From: Bacteroidales bacterium
GTDB taxonomy: Bacteria > Bacteroidota > Bacteroidia > Bacteroidales > P3
NCBI GenBank assembly: GCA_017480225.1
Contig: JAFVBB010000014.1
Coordinates: 117,311-181,310 of the forward strand
DNA: 64,000 nt
Reading direction: 5' to 3'
In this document: in pieces, positions 16,980-26,825 of the stretch
How the letters are laid out: the number at the start of each line of letters is the position of its first letter
Position numbering within the stretch: the first letter of the stretch is position 1
Notes under the pieces: model-generated
Told to the model about the DNA's origin: nothing
Databases searched by the model: none
What the model saw: only the letters and a program-made list of their open reading frames with translations
Translations under genes and position numbers: made by a program

Positions 16980-17357
16980 ATGGACAGACAAGAGAAGGAA
17001 TCGACAATACTGGCACGCGTTGCAGCGCAGGCCCTCGACGCCAAAAAGGCCGAGGAGGTGCGCATCCTCGACCTGCGCAAGGTGCAGGGCGCGCCGGCCG
17101 AGTTTTTCGTGATTGCAAGCGGCAATGTGCCAAGCCACGTCGGGGCGTTGAGCGACGCCGTGCACGAGGCCGTGAAGGGAGCCACCGGCCTCAACCCCCA
17201 CAAGGTGGAAGGCTACCAGAACGCGGAGTGGATACTGATGGACTACTTCGACGTGGTGGTGCACATCTTCCAGCGTGAGAAACGTGCTTTCTACAGGCTC
17301 GACGACCTTTGGAGCGACGGCGACGAGCTCCCGGTCTACACAACAGATAAACAGTAG
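16980..17357 (+). CDS. rsfS: ribosomal silencing factor RsfS
   Basis: A 125-residue protein that binds ribosomal protein uL14 and blocks subunit joining when nutrients are scarce. The core LDLRKVQGAPAEFFVIASGN, NPHKVEGYQNAEWILMDYFD and VVVHIFQREKRAFYRLDDLW is diagnostic. ATG 16980 follows an A-rich leader. It lies 6 bp before ftsH, an order (rsfS-ftsH-cdsA) widely kept in Bacteroidota. Confidence 0.95.
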   Translation: MDRQEKESTILARVAAQALDAKKAEEVRILDLRKVQGAPAEFFVIASGNVPSHVGALSDAVHEAVKGATGLNPHKVEGYQNAEWILMDYFDVVVHIFQREKRAFYRLDDLWSDGDELPVYTTDKQ

Positions 17358-17363
17358 CTCGAC

Positions 17364-19409
17364 ATGGCACAGCAACCTAACCCCCAGCCACAGCGGCAAA
17401 AAAAGCCCAAGGGCAGCCGCGTGATGTATTTCGTCTACATCGCCATCATGGTGGCGTTGGCCTTCACCTTCTTCGGCAACCGTGGTGGCGGCTCGATGAA
17501 GAAAGACATCACGTGGGAACGGCTGGAACCGATACTTGAGCATGAGCAATACGAAAGCATCACGGTGGTGAACCAGCAGGTGGCGCAGATACGCATCAAG
17601 CCCGAGGTGGTGAGGCGCGACACTGCGGCCTTCCGCGACATCGTCAGCCGCAACATCACCGGCAACCAGGGACCGGTGGGCTTCTACGTGTACAATATAG
17701 GCAACTTGGAGCATTTCGACAAGGAGCTGGCCATTGTCGAGGCGCGTACCGGCAAGCACATCAGCTATAAGATAGAGACACGGTCCAATACGTGGCGCGA
17801 GCTGGCGGTGTGGTTCGGCCCGCTGATTATCTTCATGCTGTTCTTCTGGATAATGGGTGCGGTGAGCCGCAAGCAGATGGGCGGTGAAAACGGTGGCGGA
17901 TTGGGTGGCATGTTCGGCTTCGGCGGCTCGAAGGCCAAGCAGTATGACGCCACCAAGCAGGTAAACGTGACGTTCAAGGATGTGGCCGGACTGGCTGGAG
18001 CCAAGGAAGAGGTGATGGAGGTTGTTGACTTCCTCAAGAACCCCAAGCGCTACACCGACCTCGGCGGCAAGATTCCGAAAGGCGTGCTCCTCGTGGGTCC
18101 TCCAGGCACCGGCAAGACCCTGCTGGCCAAGGCTGTGGCTGGCGAGGCGGGTGTGCCGTTCTTCTCGATGAGCGGTTCGGATTTTGTCGAGATGTTCGTC
18201 GGCGTTGGCGCGTCGCGCGTGCGTGGCCTCTTTGAGGAGGCGAAGAAGAAGAGCCCCTGCATCATCTTTATAGACGAGATTGATGCCGTGGGGCGTGCCC
18301 GAGGCAAGGGCGGTATCACCGGCGGCAACGACGAGCGGGAGAATACCCTCAACCAGCTGCTCACCGAAATGGACGGCTTCTCGAGCACCACCAACGTCAT
18401 TGTGCTGGCCGCCACCAACCGTGCCGATGTGCTCGACAAGGCACTGCTGCGCGCCGGGCGTTTCGACAGGCAAATATATGTTGAGTTGCCCGACCTCGAG
18501 GAGCGCAAAGCCATCTTCGCGGTGCACATGCGCAATCTCAAACTCAACAAGGACAAAGGCAGCGAGGCCTACGTGGACCGTGACTTCCTGGCCAAGCAGA
18601 CACCGGGCTTCAGTGGAGCTGACATAGCCAATGTGTGCAACGAGGCAGCCCTCTGTGCCGCCAGACGCAACAAGTCGGTGGTGGAGAAACAGGATTTCCT
18701 CGATGCTGTAGACCGCATTGTGGGTGGTTTGGAGAAACGCACCAAAGTGCTGACCGACCAAGAGAAGCATACCATTGCATACCACGAGAGCGGCCATGCC
18801 TCGGTAAGTTGGCTGCTGCGGTGGGCCAATCCGCTCGTGAAGGTCACCATTGTGCCGCGCGGCAAAGCTCTTGGCGCGGCGTGGTACCTGCCGGAGGAGC
18901 GCCAGATTACCACCTATGAGCAGATGTTCGACGAGATGACCAGCCTCATGGCGGGTCGTGCCTCGGAGGAGATTGTTTATGGGAAAATAAGCACAGGTGC
19001 GCTGAACGACATTGAGCGCGCCACCAAGATGGCACAGGCTTTGGTGACTTACTATGGCATGAGCCCCGCCATAGGCAACATCAGTTTCTACGACTCGACA
19101 GGCCAGAGCGATTGGGGACTGACCAAGCCATTCAGCGAGAAGACAGCCGAGGCAATTGACGCCGAGGTGAGGCGTATGGTGGAGGAGGCATACAGCAAGG
19201 CCAAGGAACTGCTGACCACCCACCGCGAACAGCTTGACGAGTTGGCGTCGCAGTTGTATGAAAAGGAGGTGTTGTTCCGCGATGACCTGGAACGCATCTA
19301 CGGCCCGCGCCCATGGGAGAGTGAGGCTCCGGCCGAGCCCGCCTCCGAAGAGGATGAAGATCCGTCAGTGCATGAAGACGGCGAGGCACAAGACTTTGAG
19401 GAGGTATGA
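17364..19409 (+). CDS. ftsH: ATP-dependent zinc metalloprotease FtsH
   Basis: A 681-residue membrane AAA+ protease for quality control and regulated degradation. Two N-terminal membrane segments ([16 protein letters not shown] and [19 protein letters not shown]) flank a periplasmic domain. Walker A is GPPGTGKT near residue 246, Walker B is CIIFIDEID, and the zinc motif is HESGH at residue 474, with serine where E. coli has alanine. The C-terminus is unusually acidic ([22 protein letters not shown]). Its stop overlaps the cdsA start (ATGA). Confidence 0.97.
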   Translation: MAQQPNPQPQRQKKPKGSRVMYFVYIAIMVALAFTFFGNRGGGSMKKDITWERLEPILEHEQYESITVVNQQVAQIRIKPEVVRRDTAAFRDIVSRNITGNQGPVGFYVYNIGNLEHFDKELAIVEARTGKHISYKIETRSNTWRELAVWFGPLIIFMLFFWIMGAVSRKQMGGENGGGLGGMFGFGGSKAKQYDATKQVNVTFKDVAGLAGAKEEVMEVVDFLKNPKRYTDLGGKIPKGVLLVGPPGTGKTLLAKAVAGEAGVPFFSMSGSDFVEMFVGVGASRVRGLFEEAKKKSPCIIFIDEIDAVGRARGKGGITGGNDERENTLNQLLTEMDGFSSTTNVIVLAATNRADVLDKALLRAGRFDRQIYVELPDLEERKAIFAVHMRNLKLNKDKGSEAYVDRDFLAKQTPGFSGADIANVCNEAALCAARRNKSVVEKQDFLDAVDRIVGGLEKRTKVLTDQEKHTIAYHESGHASVSWLLRWANPLVKVTIVPRGKALGAAWYLPEERQITTYEQMFDEMTSLMAGRASEEIVYGKISTGALNDIERATKMAQALVTYYGMSPAIGNISFYDSTGQSDWGLTKPFSEKTAEAIDAEVRRMVEEAYSKAKELLTTHREQLDELASQLYEKEVLFRDDLERIYGPRPWESEAPAEPASEEDEDPSVHEDGEAQDFEEV

Positions 19410-20254
19410 AGAATTTTTGGGTCCGCACAGTCAGCGCGGTAGTATATGTGGCATTGTTCCTTGGCTGCATCTACAGCGGACAGTTACTCAATAACAGGCT
19501 TGCGGGTGGGCTGATTCTTACAGCCTTCCTGCTGTTTGTTGCCTGTGGGTGCACGTTTGAGTTTTTCCGCATTGTGGGCAAGCAGGGATCAACGCCGTGC
19601 AGACCATTGGGTTACGTCTATACAGTAGGAACTATGCTGTTGGTGGCGCTGGTGCCAGTGCTCAACGCTGGCAATGGCTTTGCGCTCACATGGATAGCCT
19701 ACACTGTTTTCCCCATGCTTTTTGCCGTGTCTGCCATAGTGCAGCTGTGGCAGCACAGCGAGCAGCCATTCCGTGACGCAGCCTACACCGTGGTTCCGAT
19801 GCTCTATGCGGCGATACCACTGGCGTTGATGCCATGGTTGCATTTCAACCACAATGCACTTGTGATGGTGCTCATTATGGTGTGGATGAACGACAACGGC
19901 GCTTACATGGGTGGCTCTGTCTACGGCAAGCACAAGATGTGGCCGCGCCACTCTCCAGGCAAGACGTGGGAGGGTACAGCCACCGGTATTGTTGTAACCT
20001 TGCTGGTGGCTTGGTTCGTCGGCCCTCTATTCAATGCGGGGATAGCGCGTGTGCATTGGTTGGCATTGGGATTGATATGCAGTGTGATTGACACACTTGG
20101 CGACCTCGTGGAGAGTATGCTCAAGCGCAGTGTCGGCATGAAAGACAGCGGTAGCATCATGCCTGGTCATGGGGGCTTCCTTGACCGCTTCGACAGTCTG
20201 CTGGTGGCAACTCCCTTTGTATTCGTCTATTTGACCTTGTTCGTACAGCCATGA
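19406..20254 (+). CDS. cdsA: phosphatidate cytidylyltransferase
   Basis: A 282-residue polytopic membrane enzyme that makes CDP-diacylglycerol for phospholipid synthesis. The signature SMLKRSVGMKDSGSIMPGHG, followed by GFLDR, lies near the C-terminus; MVWMNDNGAYMGG and SPGKTWEGTATG are also conserved. It overlaps ftsH and the following pseudouridine synthase gene by 4 bp each, so the three are probably translated in a coupled way. Confidence 0.95.
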   Translation: MKNFWVRTVSAVVYVALFLGCIYSGQLLNNRLAGGLILTAFLLFVACGCTFEFFRIVGKQGSTPCRPLGYVYTVGTMLLVALVPVLNAGNGFALTWIAYTVFPMLFAVSAIVQLWQHSEQPFRDAAYTVVPMLYAAIPLALMPWLHFNHNALVMVLIMVWMNDNGAYMGGSVYGKHKMWPRHSPGKTWEGTATGIVVTLLVAWFVGPLFNAGIARVHWLALGLICSVIDTLGDLVESMLKRSVGMKDSGSIMPGHGGFLDRFDSLLVATPFVFVYLTLFVQP

Positions 20255-20928
20255 CGCTTGCCGACCAGATACTGTTTGAAGACAATCATCTGCTGGCCAT
20301 CAACAAGCTGCCTGGCCAGATTACGCAAGGCGACAAGACGGGCGACCCGCCACTGGCCGAGCTTGTCAAGGAATTCCTCAAGGAGCGCGACGGCAAACAG
20401 GGAAACGTGTACTGTGGCGTCATACACAGGCTCGACAGGCCGGTGAGCGGCGTGGTGCTGTTGGCCAAGACCAGCAAGGCCTTGAGCCGTATGGCAGAAA
20501 AGGTGCGAACCCGCGAGTTTGAGAAACATTACTGGGCTGTTGTTCGCAATGCCCCTCCGCAGTCGCAAGGTGCATTGGAGAATTGGCTTGTAAAGAATGA
20601 GGAGCGCAACAAGAGCTATGTCTTTAGTAGTGGTCGTCCCAATGCGAAGTTGGCGCGGCTTGAATACCGGGAGCTGGCTGTAAGTGAGGGTGGCTACCAT
20701 CTTTTGGACATCAACCTGCACACCGGGCGTCACCACCAGATACGCTGCCAACTGGCCAATATCGGCTGCCCCATCAAAGGTGACCTGAAGTATGGTGCAG
20801 AGCGCAGCAACCCCGACGGTAGCATTTCGCTGCACGCCCACACCATCACCTTCGAGCACCCTGTGCGCCACGAGATGATTACAATTACCGCACACAATCC
20901 TTCAATCGAGAAAATGTTCAACCTATGA
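20251..20928 (+). CDS. RluA-family pseudouridine synthase
   Basis: A 225-residue RNA pseudouridine synthase lacking an S4 domain. The catalytic aspartate is D62 in HRLDRPVSG. HTGRHHQIRCQLANIGCPIKGDLKYG is the second family block, split here by description only. The length fits the short RluA/YqcB-like group; whether the target is rRNA or tRNA cannot be told. It overlaps cdsA upstream and the C25 protease gene downstream by 4 bp. Confidence 0.88.
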   Translation: MTLADQILFEDNHLLAINKLPGQITQGDKTGDPPLAELVKEFLKERDGKQGNVYCGVIHRLDRPVSGVVLLAKTSKALSRMAEKVRTREFEKHYWAVVRNAPPQSQGALENWLVKNEERNKSYVFSSGRPNAKLARLEYRELAVSEGGYHLLDINLHTGRHHQIRCQLANIGCPIKGDLKYGAERSNPDGSISLHAHTITFEHPVRHEMITITAHNPSIEKMFNL

Positions 20929-23339
20929 TTAACAAGTCCGCGACTTTTTTCATTGTCCTTGCCATGACTGCCGCTGCTGCCAACGCGCAGCGTGTGGAGA
21001 AGGACGACATGAGTGGCCTCACTTTCCAGCTCCAGACTCCACGCGTGCAGTTTGCTGGCGGCGAGCGGCCGGAGTTCAAGATTGACGGCTACATGCAGGC
21101 AGGTTCGCTCGGAGCGCCTGCGCTGCCAATGAGGAGTGAGTACATCGAAGTACCATTCTGTGACAGGATTGAAGTGCAGGTGACCGATGCCGTATACGAC
21201 ACAGTTGCCTTGCCTGGCATCTTGTCGCCCATGCAGCCTTCGGCCAGCAAGAATCCGCGAGTGGGTCGTAGTGTGGAGGCCGACGCAGCAGCCTATGGCT
21301 TTGATGGCTTCTATGGGCACCCACTTGTCGAGGTGGAGTCGCTGGGTCTTTTGCGCGACCGCAGGCTGGCCACAGTGAGGATTTGGCCCATAAGCGTGAG
21401 CCATAAGCAGGCAAAGGCCGTTATTTGCCGCAGTGCCACGGTCAGCATCAAGTATGTCGGTGTTGATTCGACGCTCACAGCAAACCATTATCAGCGTTTC
21501 CACACGTCGGCTTTCACCCCCGTAAAGGCCATGAACAGGCTCTATGCACAGCAATGGTCGCTGCTGGCCAGGTACGACCCTGTGCGCTACACCATCGTGC
21601 TGCCGTCGCAGTTCAGGTGCAAGGCGGTTGACGACTTTGTTGCTTTCAAGCGTATGCAGGGAATGATTGTCGACACCATGGTTGTAGACAATGGCGCTTC
21701 GCCTGAGGCCGTGGCCGCGCGCCTCTCCGAGGCTTTCTTCACCAACTCGCCGGCCACTACCTACGTCCTGCTTGTGGGCGACCATGAGCAGCTGCCTGCC
21801 TTCATGTGCCAGCTGCCGTCCAACAACCAAATGCATTCCAATATGTATGAGCTCGACGACCATATTACAGACCACTACTTCTCCACCTTCACTGACGACA
21901 ACCTGCCCGATTGTTATGTGGGTCGTATGCCAGCCAAGAATGTGGCGCAGTTGACCAACATGATTGAAAAGACGCTCTACTACGAGCAGTACCAGTTTGA
22001 GGACGACAGTTACCTGGGTCGTGCCGTGTTGGTGGCTGGCATGGATCAGGGCTATCAGAGCGACTACTACGACAATGCCTACCGTTGCGCAGACCCCACC
22101 ATGGACTATCTGGCAGTCCATTACGTCAATGCTGACAACGGTTTCAAGGATGTCACCTACTACAAAAACAACTACAAAAAAGCTCCCGAGGGGGTGACGG
22201 TGACCGGCTCGAGCAATGACGGCACTGTGCGCGACGCTTTGATAGCGCTTTACAACAAGGGTGCGGGCTGGGTGAATTACAGTGCCCATGGCGACTGGAA
22301 TGAGTGGTCTATTCCTCGCTTCACCGTGTCAAATATCTTGGGTGACACTGTGAGATATTGGACACAGACGCAGATTGTCCCTGCCATGAGCAATGTCGGC
22401 AAGCCGTCGTTCATGATTGGCAATTGCTGCCTGAGCTCGCATTTCGACAGCGAGACCTGTTTCGGCGAGGCCTTGCTGCGCCGCACTGAGAATGCAGGTG
22501 CCGTGGCGTACATCGGCGCCACAAACTCCACCTTCTGGGACGAGGACTTCTACTGGGCGGTAGGCCTGCGCGAATCGGTGGAAAACGCCATGTCTCTCGA
22601 CTACGTTGAGGACGGCCGTGGTGCCTATGACCACCTGTTCCATACTCATGGCGAGCTAATCTATGGCCAGGCCTACACTGCTGGGCAGATGTTGCTGTCG
22701 GGCGTGCTTTCTGTTGTCGGCACGGGCTCGGCGAGTTTGTGGACGCAGTCTGTCAATGACTACTATTGGGAAATATACGAGCTTTTCGGCGACCCCAGCC
22801 TCATGCCCTGGCTCGGCCGTGCCGCTGACCTGCCCACCCCCAAGGTGATGTTCAAACCCAACGAGCACCAGCTGCTTGTGTCCACTATGCCTGGGGCCTA
22901 CGTCGCTATGATTGACCTGTCCACAATGGAGCTGAAGAGTGCGGCCTTCGCATACGACGACGGGTATGCTTACCTCGACATGCCCTCCGGCTTCGATGCC
23001 GACAGCCTTGCCGCATTGCCTTCCACCTGCATGTTGAGCGTCAGCGCGCAGGGCTACAAGCACAGCCTTGTGGCACTGCCGGGCATAGAGGTCGGTGTGC
23101 ATGACGCTGTGTCAGTGCAGGCCAGCGTCAGGCCAAACCCTGCAAGCGGCAGCGTTACCGTCGAGGCCTCCGGTCTGCGCCACGTGACTTTGCTTGGGCA
23201 GATGGGACAGACGTTGAGGGAATTTGATGCCACCGCCGACTGCGTCCAGCTACCGCTCGATGGCTTGAGGCCTGGCGTATACATGCTGCGCCTGTCGACC
23301 TCGGCGGGCGTGACCGTGCGCAAGCTGATGGTCTACTGA
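20925..23339 (+). CDS. C25 (gingipain-like) cysteine protease with type IX sorting domain
   Basis: An 804-residue secreted protein: signal peptide (MTAAAANAQ), an N-terminal beta-rich propeptide, and then a caspase-like C25 domain. The catalytic histidine is H455 in NYSAHGD and the catalytic cysteine is C501 or C502 in IGNCCLSSHF. The last 75 residues (VRPNPASGSVTVEA onward, GLRPGVYMLRLSTSAGVTVRKLMVY at the end) are a Por secretion type A sorting domain. The gene is coupled by a 4-bp overlap to the RluA gene, an odd place for a surface protease. Substrate specificity cannot be inferred; it may act on host or environmental protein, or process other surface proteins. Confidence 0.9.
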   Translation: MINKSATFFIVLAMTAAAANAQRVEKDDMSGLTFQLQTPRVQFAGGERPEFKIDGYMQAGSLGAPALPMRSEYIEVPFCDRIEVQVTDAVYDTVALPGILSPMQPSASKNPRVGRSVEADAAAYGFDGFYGHPLVEVESLGLLRDRRLATVRIWPISVSHKQAKAVICRSATVSIKYVGVDSTLTANHYQRFHTSAFTPVKAMNRLYAQQWSLLARYDPVRYTIVLPSQFRCKAVDDFVAFKRMQGMIVDTMVVDNGASPEAVAARLSEAFFTNSPATTYVLLVGDHEQLPAFMCQLPSNNQMHSNMYELDDHITDHYFSTFTDDNLPDCYVGRMPAKNVAQLTNMIEKTLYYEQYQFEDDSYLGRAVLVAGMDQGYQSDYYDNAYRCADPTMDYLAVHYVNADNGFKDVTYYKNNYKKAPEGVTVTGSSNDGTVRDALIALYNKGAGWVNYSAHGDWNEWSIPRFTVSNILGDTVRYWTQTQIVPAMSNVGKPSFMIGNCCLSSHFDSETCFGEALLRRTENAGAVAYIGATNSTFWDEDFYWAVGLRESVENAMSLDYVEDGRGAYDHLFHTHGELIYGQAYTAGQMLLSGVLSVVGTGSASLWTQSVNDYYWEIYELFGDPSLMPWLGRAADLPTPKVMFKPNEHQLLVSTMPGAYVAMIDLSTMELKSAAFAYDDGYAYLDMPSGFDADSLAALPSTCMLSVSAQGYKHSLVALPGIEVGVHDAVSVQASVRPNPASGSVTVEASGLRHVTLLGQMGQTLREFDATADCVQLPLDGLRPGVYMLRLSTSAGVTVRKLMVY

Positions 23340-23357
23340 CCTTGTTTCTGCCTATTG

Positions 23358-23393
23358 AGAAGCCTGGCACCGTTGTGGCGATGTCAGGCTTCT
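23358..23393. terminator. bidirectional terminator between the C25 gene and the decarboxylase
   Basis: AGAAGCCTG (23358-23366) pairs with CAGGCTTCT (23385-23393) across an 18-nt loop in the 82-bp convergent gap. There is no long T run. Confidence 0.6.
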
Positions 23394-23421
23394 GTGTGTG
23401 TTGCTACAAGGTGTTTCTGGA

Positions 23422-24828
23422 CTAATAGCCCAGTATCTTTAGCATCGACTTGTAACTCTGCTCTTTGGCAAAGAGCTTGGTGGTGTAGTCTCCGTTTTCG
23501 TCGCGGTCGATTATGACGTGCTTCGGTGCCGGAATCAGGCAGTGTTGTATGCCGCCGTAGCCGCCCAGGCTTTCCTGATAGGCCCCGGTGTGGAAGAACC
23601 CTATGTAGAGCGGCTCGTCCTTCTGCAGTTTGGGCAGGAAGATGGCGTTGGCATGGCTGTCGGCGTTGTAGTAGTCCTCGCTGTCGCAGGTAAGGCCGCC
23701 CAGGAACACGCGCTGGTACTCGCAATCCCAGTGATTGATGGGCAGCATGATGAACCGTTGGTTGATGCCCCATGTGTCGGGGAGGGTTGTGATGAACGAA
23801 CTGTCAATCATGTACCACAGCTCGCGGTCGTTCTGTTTCTTCTCGTCGAGGATGCTGTACAGGGTGGCTCCGCTCTCGCCCACGGTGAATGATCCGAACT
23901 CTGTGAATATGTTAGGCTCCTCCACTCCGCGCAGCGCGCAGATGTTCTTTATCTGGGCAAGTATCTCCTCCGCCATGTACTCATAGTCGTATGTCGCCGC
24001 GAGGCTCACCTTGCTCGGGAACCCGCCACCGATGTTGAGCGAGTCGAGCTCCGGGCAGGCTCTCTTCAGGTCGCAGTACACGTTGACGCACTTTGCCAGT
24101 TCGTTCCAGTAGTAGGCTGTGTCGCGGATGCCTGTGTTGATGAAGAAGTGCAGCATCTTCAGTTTGAACTTGCTGTTTGGCTTTATCTGCTCCTCGTAGA
24201 ACGACACAATGTCGTTGTAGCGTATGCCGAGGCGCGAGGTGTAGAAGTCGAACTTCGGTTCCTCTTCCGACGCCACTCGTATGCCCAGGTACATGGGCTC
24301 CGACGCCGCATTGAGCATCTGGTCGAGCATGTAGTACTCCTTCTTGTTGTCGAGCACCGGTATGACGTTGAGAAAGCCGTCGGCGTGCAGGTTGACTATG
24401 TTCTCAAGGTATTGCTCCTTTTTGAAGCCGTTGCACACGATTACCTTGCTCTTGTCAATCAGCCCCTGTGTGTGGAGCTCCTGTATCAGGTTGATGTCGA
24501 AGGCCGAGGAGGTCTCAAGGTTTATCTCGTTCTTCAAGGCCTCTTCCAGCACGAATGCAAAGTGGCTGCTTTTGGTGCAGTAGCAGTAGTTGTAGGTGCC
24601 CCGGTAGTCGGTTTTGGCTATGGCCACGTTGAACAGACGCTTGGCGCGTTGTATCTGCTGGCTGATCTTTGGCAGGTAGGTGATTTTTAGCGGTGTGCCG
24701 TACTGCTTTATTATCTCCATCAATGGAATGTCGTGGAAGAAGAGTTCGCCGTCCTCGGTGCTGAATTCGTCCTGTGGGAAGTCGAATGTCTGGTTGATCA
24801 GGTCGCTATATTTGTTTTTCATCGCCAT
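23422..24828 (-). CDS. PLP-dependent decarboxylase, probably arginine decarboxylase
   Basis: A 468-residue fold-III PLP enzyme (alanine racemase-like barrel plus beta domain). YNYCYCTKSSHFAFVLEEAL carries the PLP lysine, LDSLNIGGGFPSK the phosphate-binding glycines, and the tail has GAYQESLGGYGGIQHCL. It resembles the short arginine decarboxylases of Bacteroidota, which make agmatine for polyamines, more than diaminopimelate decarboxylase; the substrate is an inference. A -7 box lies at 24884-24891. It is not in an operon with other polyamine genes here. Confidence 0.72.
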   Translation of the reverse strand: MAMKNKYSDLINQTFDFPQDEFSTEDGELFFHDIPLMEIIKQYGTPLKITYLPKISQQIQRAKRLFNVAIAKTDYRGTYNYCYCTKSSHFAFVLEEALKNEINLETSSAFDINLIQELHTQGLIDKSKVIVCNGFKKEQYLENIVNLHADGFLNVIPVLDNKKEYYMLDQMLNAASEPMYLGIRVASEEEPKFDFYTSRLGIRYNDIVSFYEEQIKPNSKFKLKMLHFFINTGIRDTAYYWNELAKCVNVYCDLKRACPELDSLNIGGGFPSKVSLAATYDYEYMAEEILAQIKNICALRGVEEPNIFTEFGSFTVGESGATLYSILDEKKQNDRELWYMIDSSFITTLPDTWGINQRFIMLPINHWDCEYQRVFLGGLTCDSEDYYNADSHANAIFLPKLQKDEPLYIGFFHTGAYQESLGGYGGIQHCLIPAPKHVIIDRDENGDYTTKLFAKEQSYKSMLKILGY

Positions 24829-24883
24829 TGAATGGTTTAGTTTACAATCCGTTTGTCAATCCGCGTGGTTCGGATTGATGGTG

Positions 24884-24891
24884 CAAATATA
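24884..24891 (-). promoter_or_regulatory. probable promoter (-7) for the decarboxylase gene
   Basis: The minus strand reads TATATTTG, 55 bp before the start codon. The -33 region is degenerate. Confidence 0.5.
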
Positions 24892-24980
24892 CAACTAATT
24901 TGCTTACATTGGCCGAAAAAGTGAGAAAAATGTGCGGCGGATTGCCTTGTTACGCTCCAGAGGGATGGCTGGCGGACTGA

Positions 24981-25020
24981 GAAAAGAAACCCCGCCGCGC
25001 ATTGCAAGCGTGCGGCGGGG
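24981..25020 (-). terminator. terminator of the DUF1015 gene
   Basis: CCCCGCCGC (24990-24998) pairs with GCGGCGGGG (25012-25020). Read on the minus strand, it is followed by TTTCTTTTC. Confidence 0.8.
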
Positions 25021-25059
25021 CAAGGTCGAGAGGCCTGCGCTGAGGCAGGCATGTGCGCG

Positions 25060-26382
25060 TTAGCAGAGCTCGTGGATGACGAGGCCGGAGCGGAGCTTGG
25101 GCTCGAACCACGTGGTCTTCGGCGGCATGATGTTGCCTGTGTCGGCAATGTCGATAATCTGCTTCATGCTGACGGGGTAGAGGGCGAAGGCCACCTTCAT
25201 CTCGCCGCTGTCAACGCGGCGCTTCAGTTCGCCCAAGCCACGAATACCGCCAACGAAGTCGATACGCTTGTCGGTGCGGAGATCCTTGATGCCAAGCACC
25301 TTGTCGAGCACCAGGTTCGAGAGGATGGTGACGTCGAGCACGCCGATGGGGTCGTTGTCGTTGTAGGTGCCGGGCTTGGCGGTGAGGCTGTACCACACAC
25401 CCTCGAAGTACATGGAGAAGTTGTGCAGCTTGGCGGGCTTGTACTCCTGGCTGCACTCGCAGTGGCAGGGCAGCTCACACTCGCACTTGCCGCCGTCCTT
25501 CGTGCAGTCGCACATGCACTCGATGTCGAAGTTCTCGGCCAGCTTGGCGAAGAACTCTTTGCCGCTGAGGCCGTTGAGATCTTTCACCACGCGGTTGTAG
25601 TCGATGACGTTCAGTTGGTTGTCGGGGAAAATCACGGTCATGAAGTAGTTGTACTCCTCCTTGCCGGTGTGGGCGGGGTTCTGCTCCTTCTTCTCCTGTC
25701 CCACGAGGGCTGCGGCGGCCGAGCGGTGGTGGCCGTCGGCAATGTACATGGCGGGCACCTGCTTGTCGAAGAGCTCGACCAGCTCGTCGATGAGCTTGCG
25801 GTCGTCGATGACCCAGAAGCGGTGGCCGAAGCCGTCCTCCTTGGCCACGAAGTCGTAGATGGGCTTTTGCGCGGTGACCGAGGCCACGATCTCGTCAATG
25901 CGCTTCACGGCGGGATATGCGAAGAAGACGGGCTCCACATTGGCGTTGGTGATTCGGACGTGCTTCATGCGGTCCTCCTCCTTGTCCTTGCGGGTGAGCT
26001 CGTGCTTCTTGATCACCTTGTTCACGTAGTCCTCGCTGTAGGCGCAGGCCACGATGCCGTACTGCCACTTGGCGTTGGCGTCGGTGGGGTTCATACTCTG
26101 CGCGTAGACGTAGAGCTTCTCCTCCTCGTCCTTGACGAGCCAGCCCAGGTCCTTGAACATGTTGTAGTTCTTCACCACCTGGAGGTACACCTCGGGCGAG
26201 TGCTCGTCGGTGCCCTTCGGCAGGTCGATCTCGGCCTTGGTCACGTGCAGCAGGCTGTAGGGGTTGCCCTCGCACTCTTGGCGGGCCTCTTCGGAGTTAA
26301 GCACGTCGTAGGGACGCGAAGCCAGTTTCTCGACGATGTCGACGGGCGGGCGGAAGCCCTTGAAAGGTTTGATTATGCTCAT
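25060..26382 (-). CDS. DUF1015 (SerK-like) protein with a cysteine-rich insert
   Basis: A 440-residue cytoplasmic protein of DUF1015, a family that includes ADP-dependent serine kinase-like proteins. Signatures are FKGFRPPVDIVEKLASRPYDVLN at the N-terminus (two parts), YIADGHHRSAAAAL in the middle and IDFVGGIRGLGELKRRVD near the end. Between residues about 288 and 310 it has eight cysteines and a histidine in 22 positions (CMCDCTKDGGKCECE then LPCHCEC), which I do not recall from the family and which looks metal-binding. The gene is a single unit ending in a strong terminator; serA and serC, frequent neighbours elsewhere, are absent. Confidence 0.85.
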   Translation of the reverse strand: MSIIKPFKGFRPPVDIVEKLASRPYDVLNSEEARQECEGNPYSLLHVTKAEIDLPKGTDEHSPEVYLQVVKNYNMFKDLGWLVKDEEEKLYVYAQSMNPTDANAKWQYGIVACAYSEDYVNKVIKKHELTRKDKEEDRMKHVRITNANVEPVFFAYPAVKRIDEIVASVTAQKPIYDFVAKEDGFGHRFWVIDDRKLIDELVELFDKQVPAMYIADGHHRSAAAALVGQEKKEQNPAHTGKEEYNYFMTVIFPDNQLNVIDYNRVVKDLNGLSGKEFFAKLAENFDIECMCDCTKDGGKCECELPCHCECSQEYKPAKLHNFSMYFEGVWYSLTAKPGTYNDNDPIGVLDVTILSNLVLDKVLGIKDLRTDKRIDFVGGIRGLGELKRRVDSGEMKVAFALYPVSMKQIIDIADTGNIMPPKTTWFEPKLRSGLVIHELC

Positions 26383-26547
26383 AAATCGGTCTGTTATTGT
26401 TTTTTGTTGTCAATATCCGCTGGCGGCGTGCCTGCCGCCTTTGGCGTATCAACGGCGCATTGCGGGTTTTATTGTTGCCTTTTGTCTAAAGGGTGAAAAT
26501 TATTTTGCCTCCTGCCATCCACGAGCCGCCGCCGTGCCAAAGCCGCC

Positions 26548-26640
26548 TGTTCTTCGATTGATGTCCGATTGTTCTTCGATTGTTCTCCGATGCTAAATCG
26601 AAGAACAATCGAAGAACAATCGGAGAACAATCGAAGAACA
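26548..26640. repeat. 11-bp-unit palindrome, copy 3 (4+4 units)
   Basis: The left arm is E D E V (26548-26591), the centre GCTAA, and the right arm E' E' V' E' (26597-26640). The right arm is the mirror of E V E E rather than of its own left arm, so three positions mismatch. Copy 5 has the same right arm. The right flank GACGGCCTTGGTATTGCTTT is shared with copy 5 and, inverted, with copy 2; TTTGTGTTGTTT further out is also shared with copy 5. Confidence 0.96.
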
Positions 26641-26750
26641 GACGGCCTTGGTATTGCTTTGATGTCGTTTTGTGTTGTTTTACAGTTGGTTACGGTGGTG
26701 TGTTATCGTAACAGACTGCTAATCAACTGTATCTGTGGCGGCTTGCGGCA

Positions 26751-26758
26751 TATTTTTG
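26751..26758 (+). promoter_or_regulatory. probable rfbB promoter (-7)
   Basis: TATTTTTG matches TAnnTTTG and lies 67 bp before ATG 26826. The -33 box is degenerate. Confidence 0.45.
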
Positions 26759-26825
26759 TCGCAGGGCAATAATACCGTTGAGGCGGCGTTGTGTAGTTAT
26801 TGTTGACGCTAAACGACTGTACGAC

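Larger units (their letters stand above)
26383..26825. other. divergent intergenic region with palindrome copy 3
   Basis: These 443 bp separate the DUF1015 gene (minus) from rfbB (plus). They contain palindrome copy 3 (26548-26640), its conserved right flank (26641-26690), and a plus-strand -7 box at 26751-26758. No consensus promoter for the DUF1015 gene was found in the 165 bp before it. Confidence 0.75.

Noticed and set aside
16836-19223. 795-codon minus-strand open frame antisense to ftsH
   Set aside because: Shadow frame in GC-rich DNA; the plus strand encodes a full FtsH, and the minus translation has no family features. The same holds for 528-2375, 4126-5694, 11867-13684, 14759-16237, 37793-39637 and 50314-52362.
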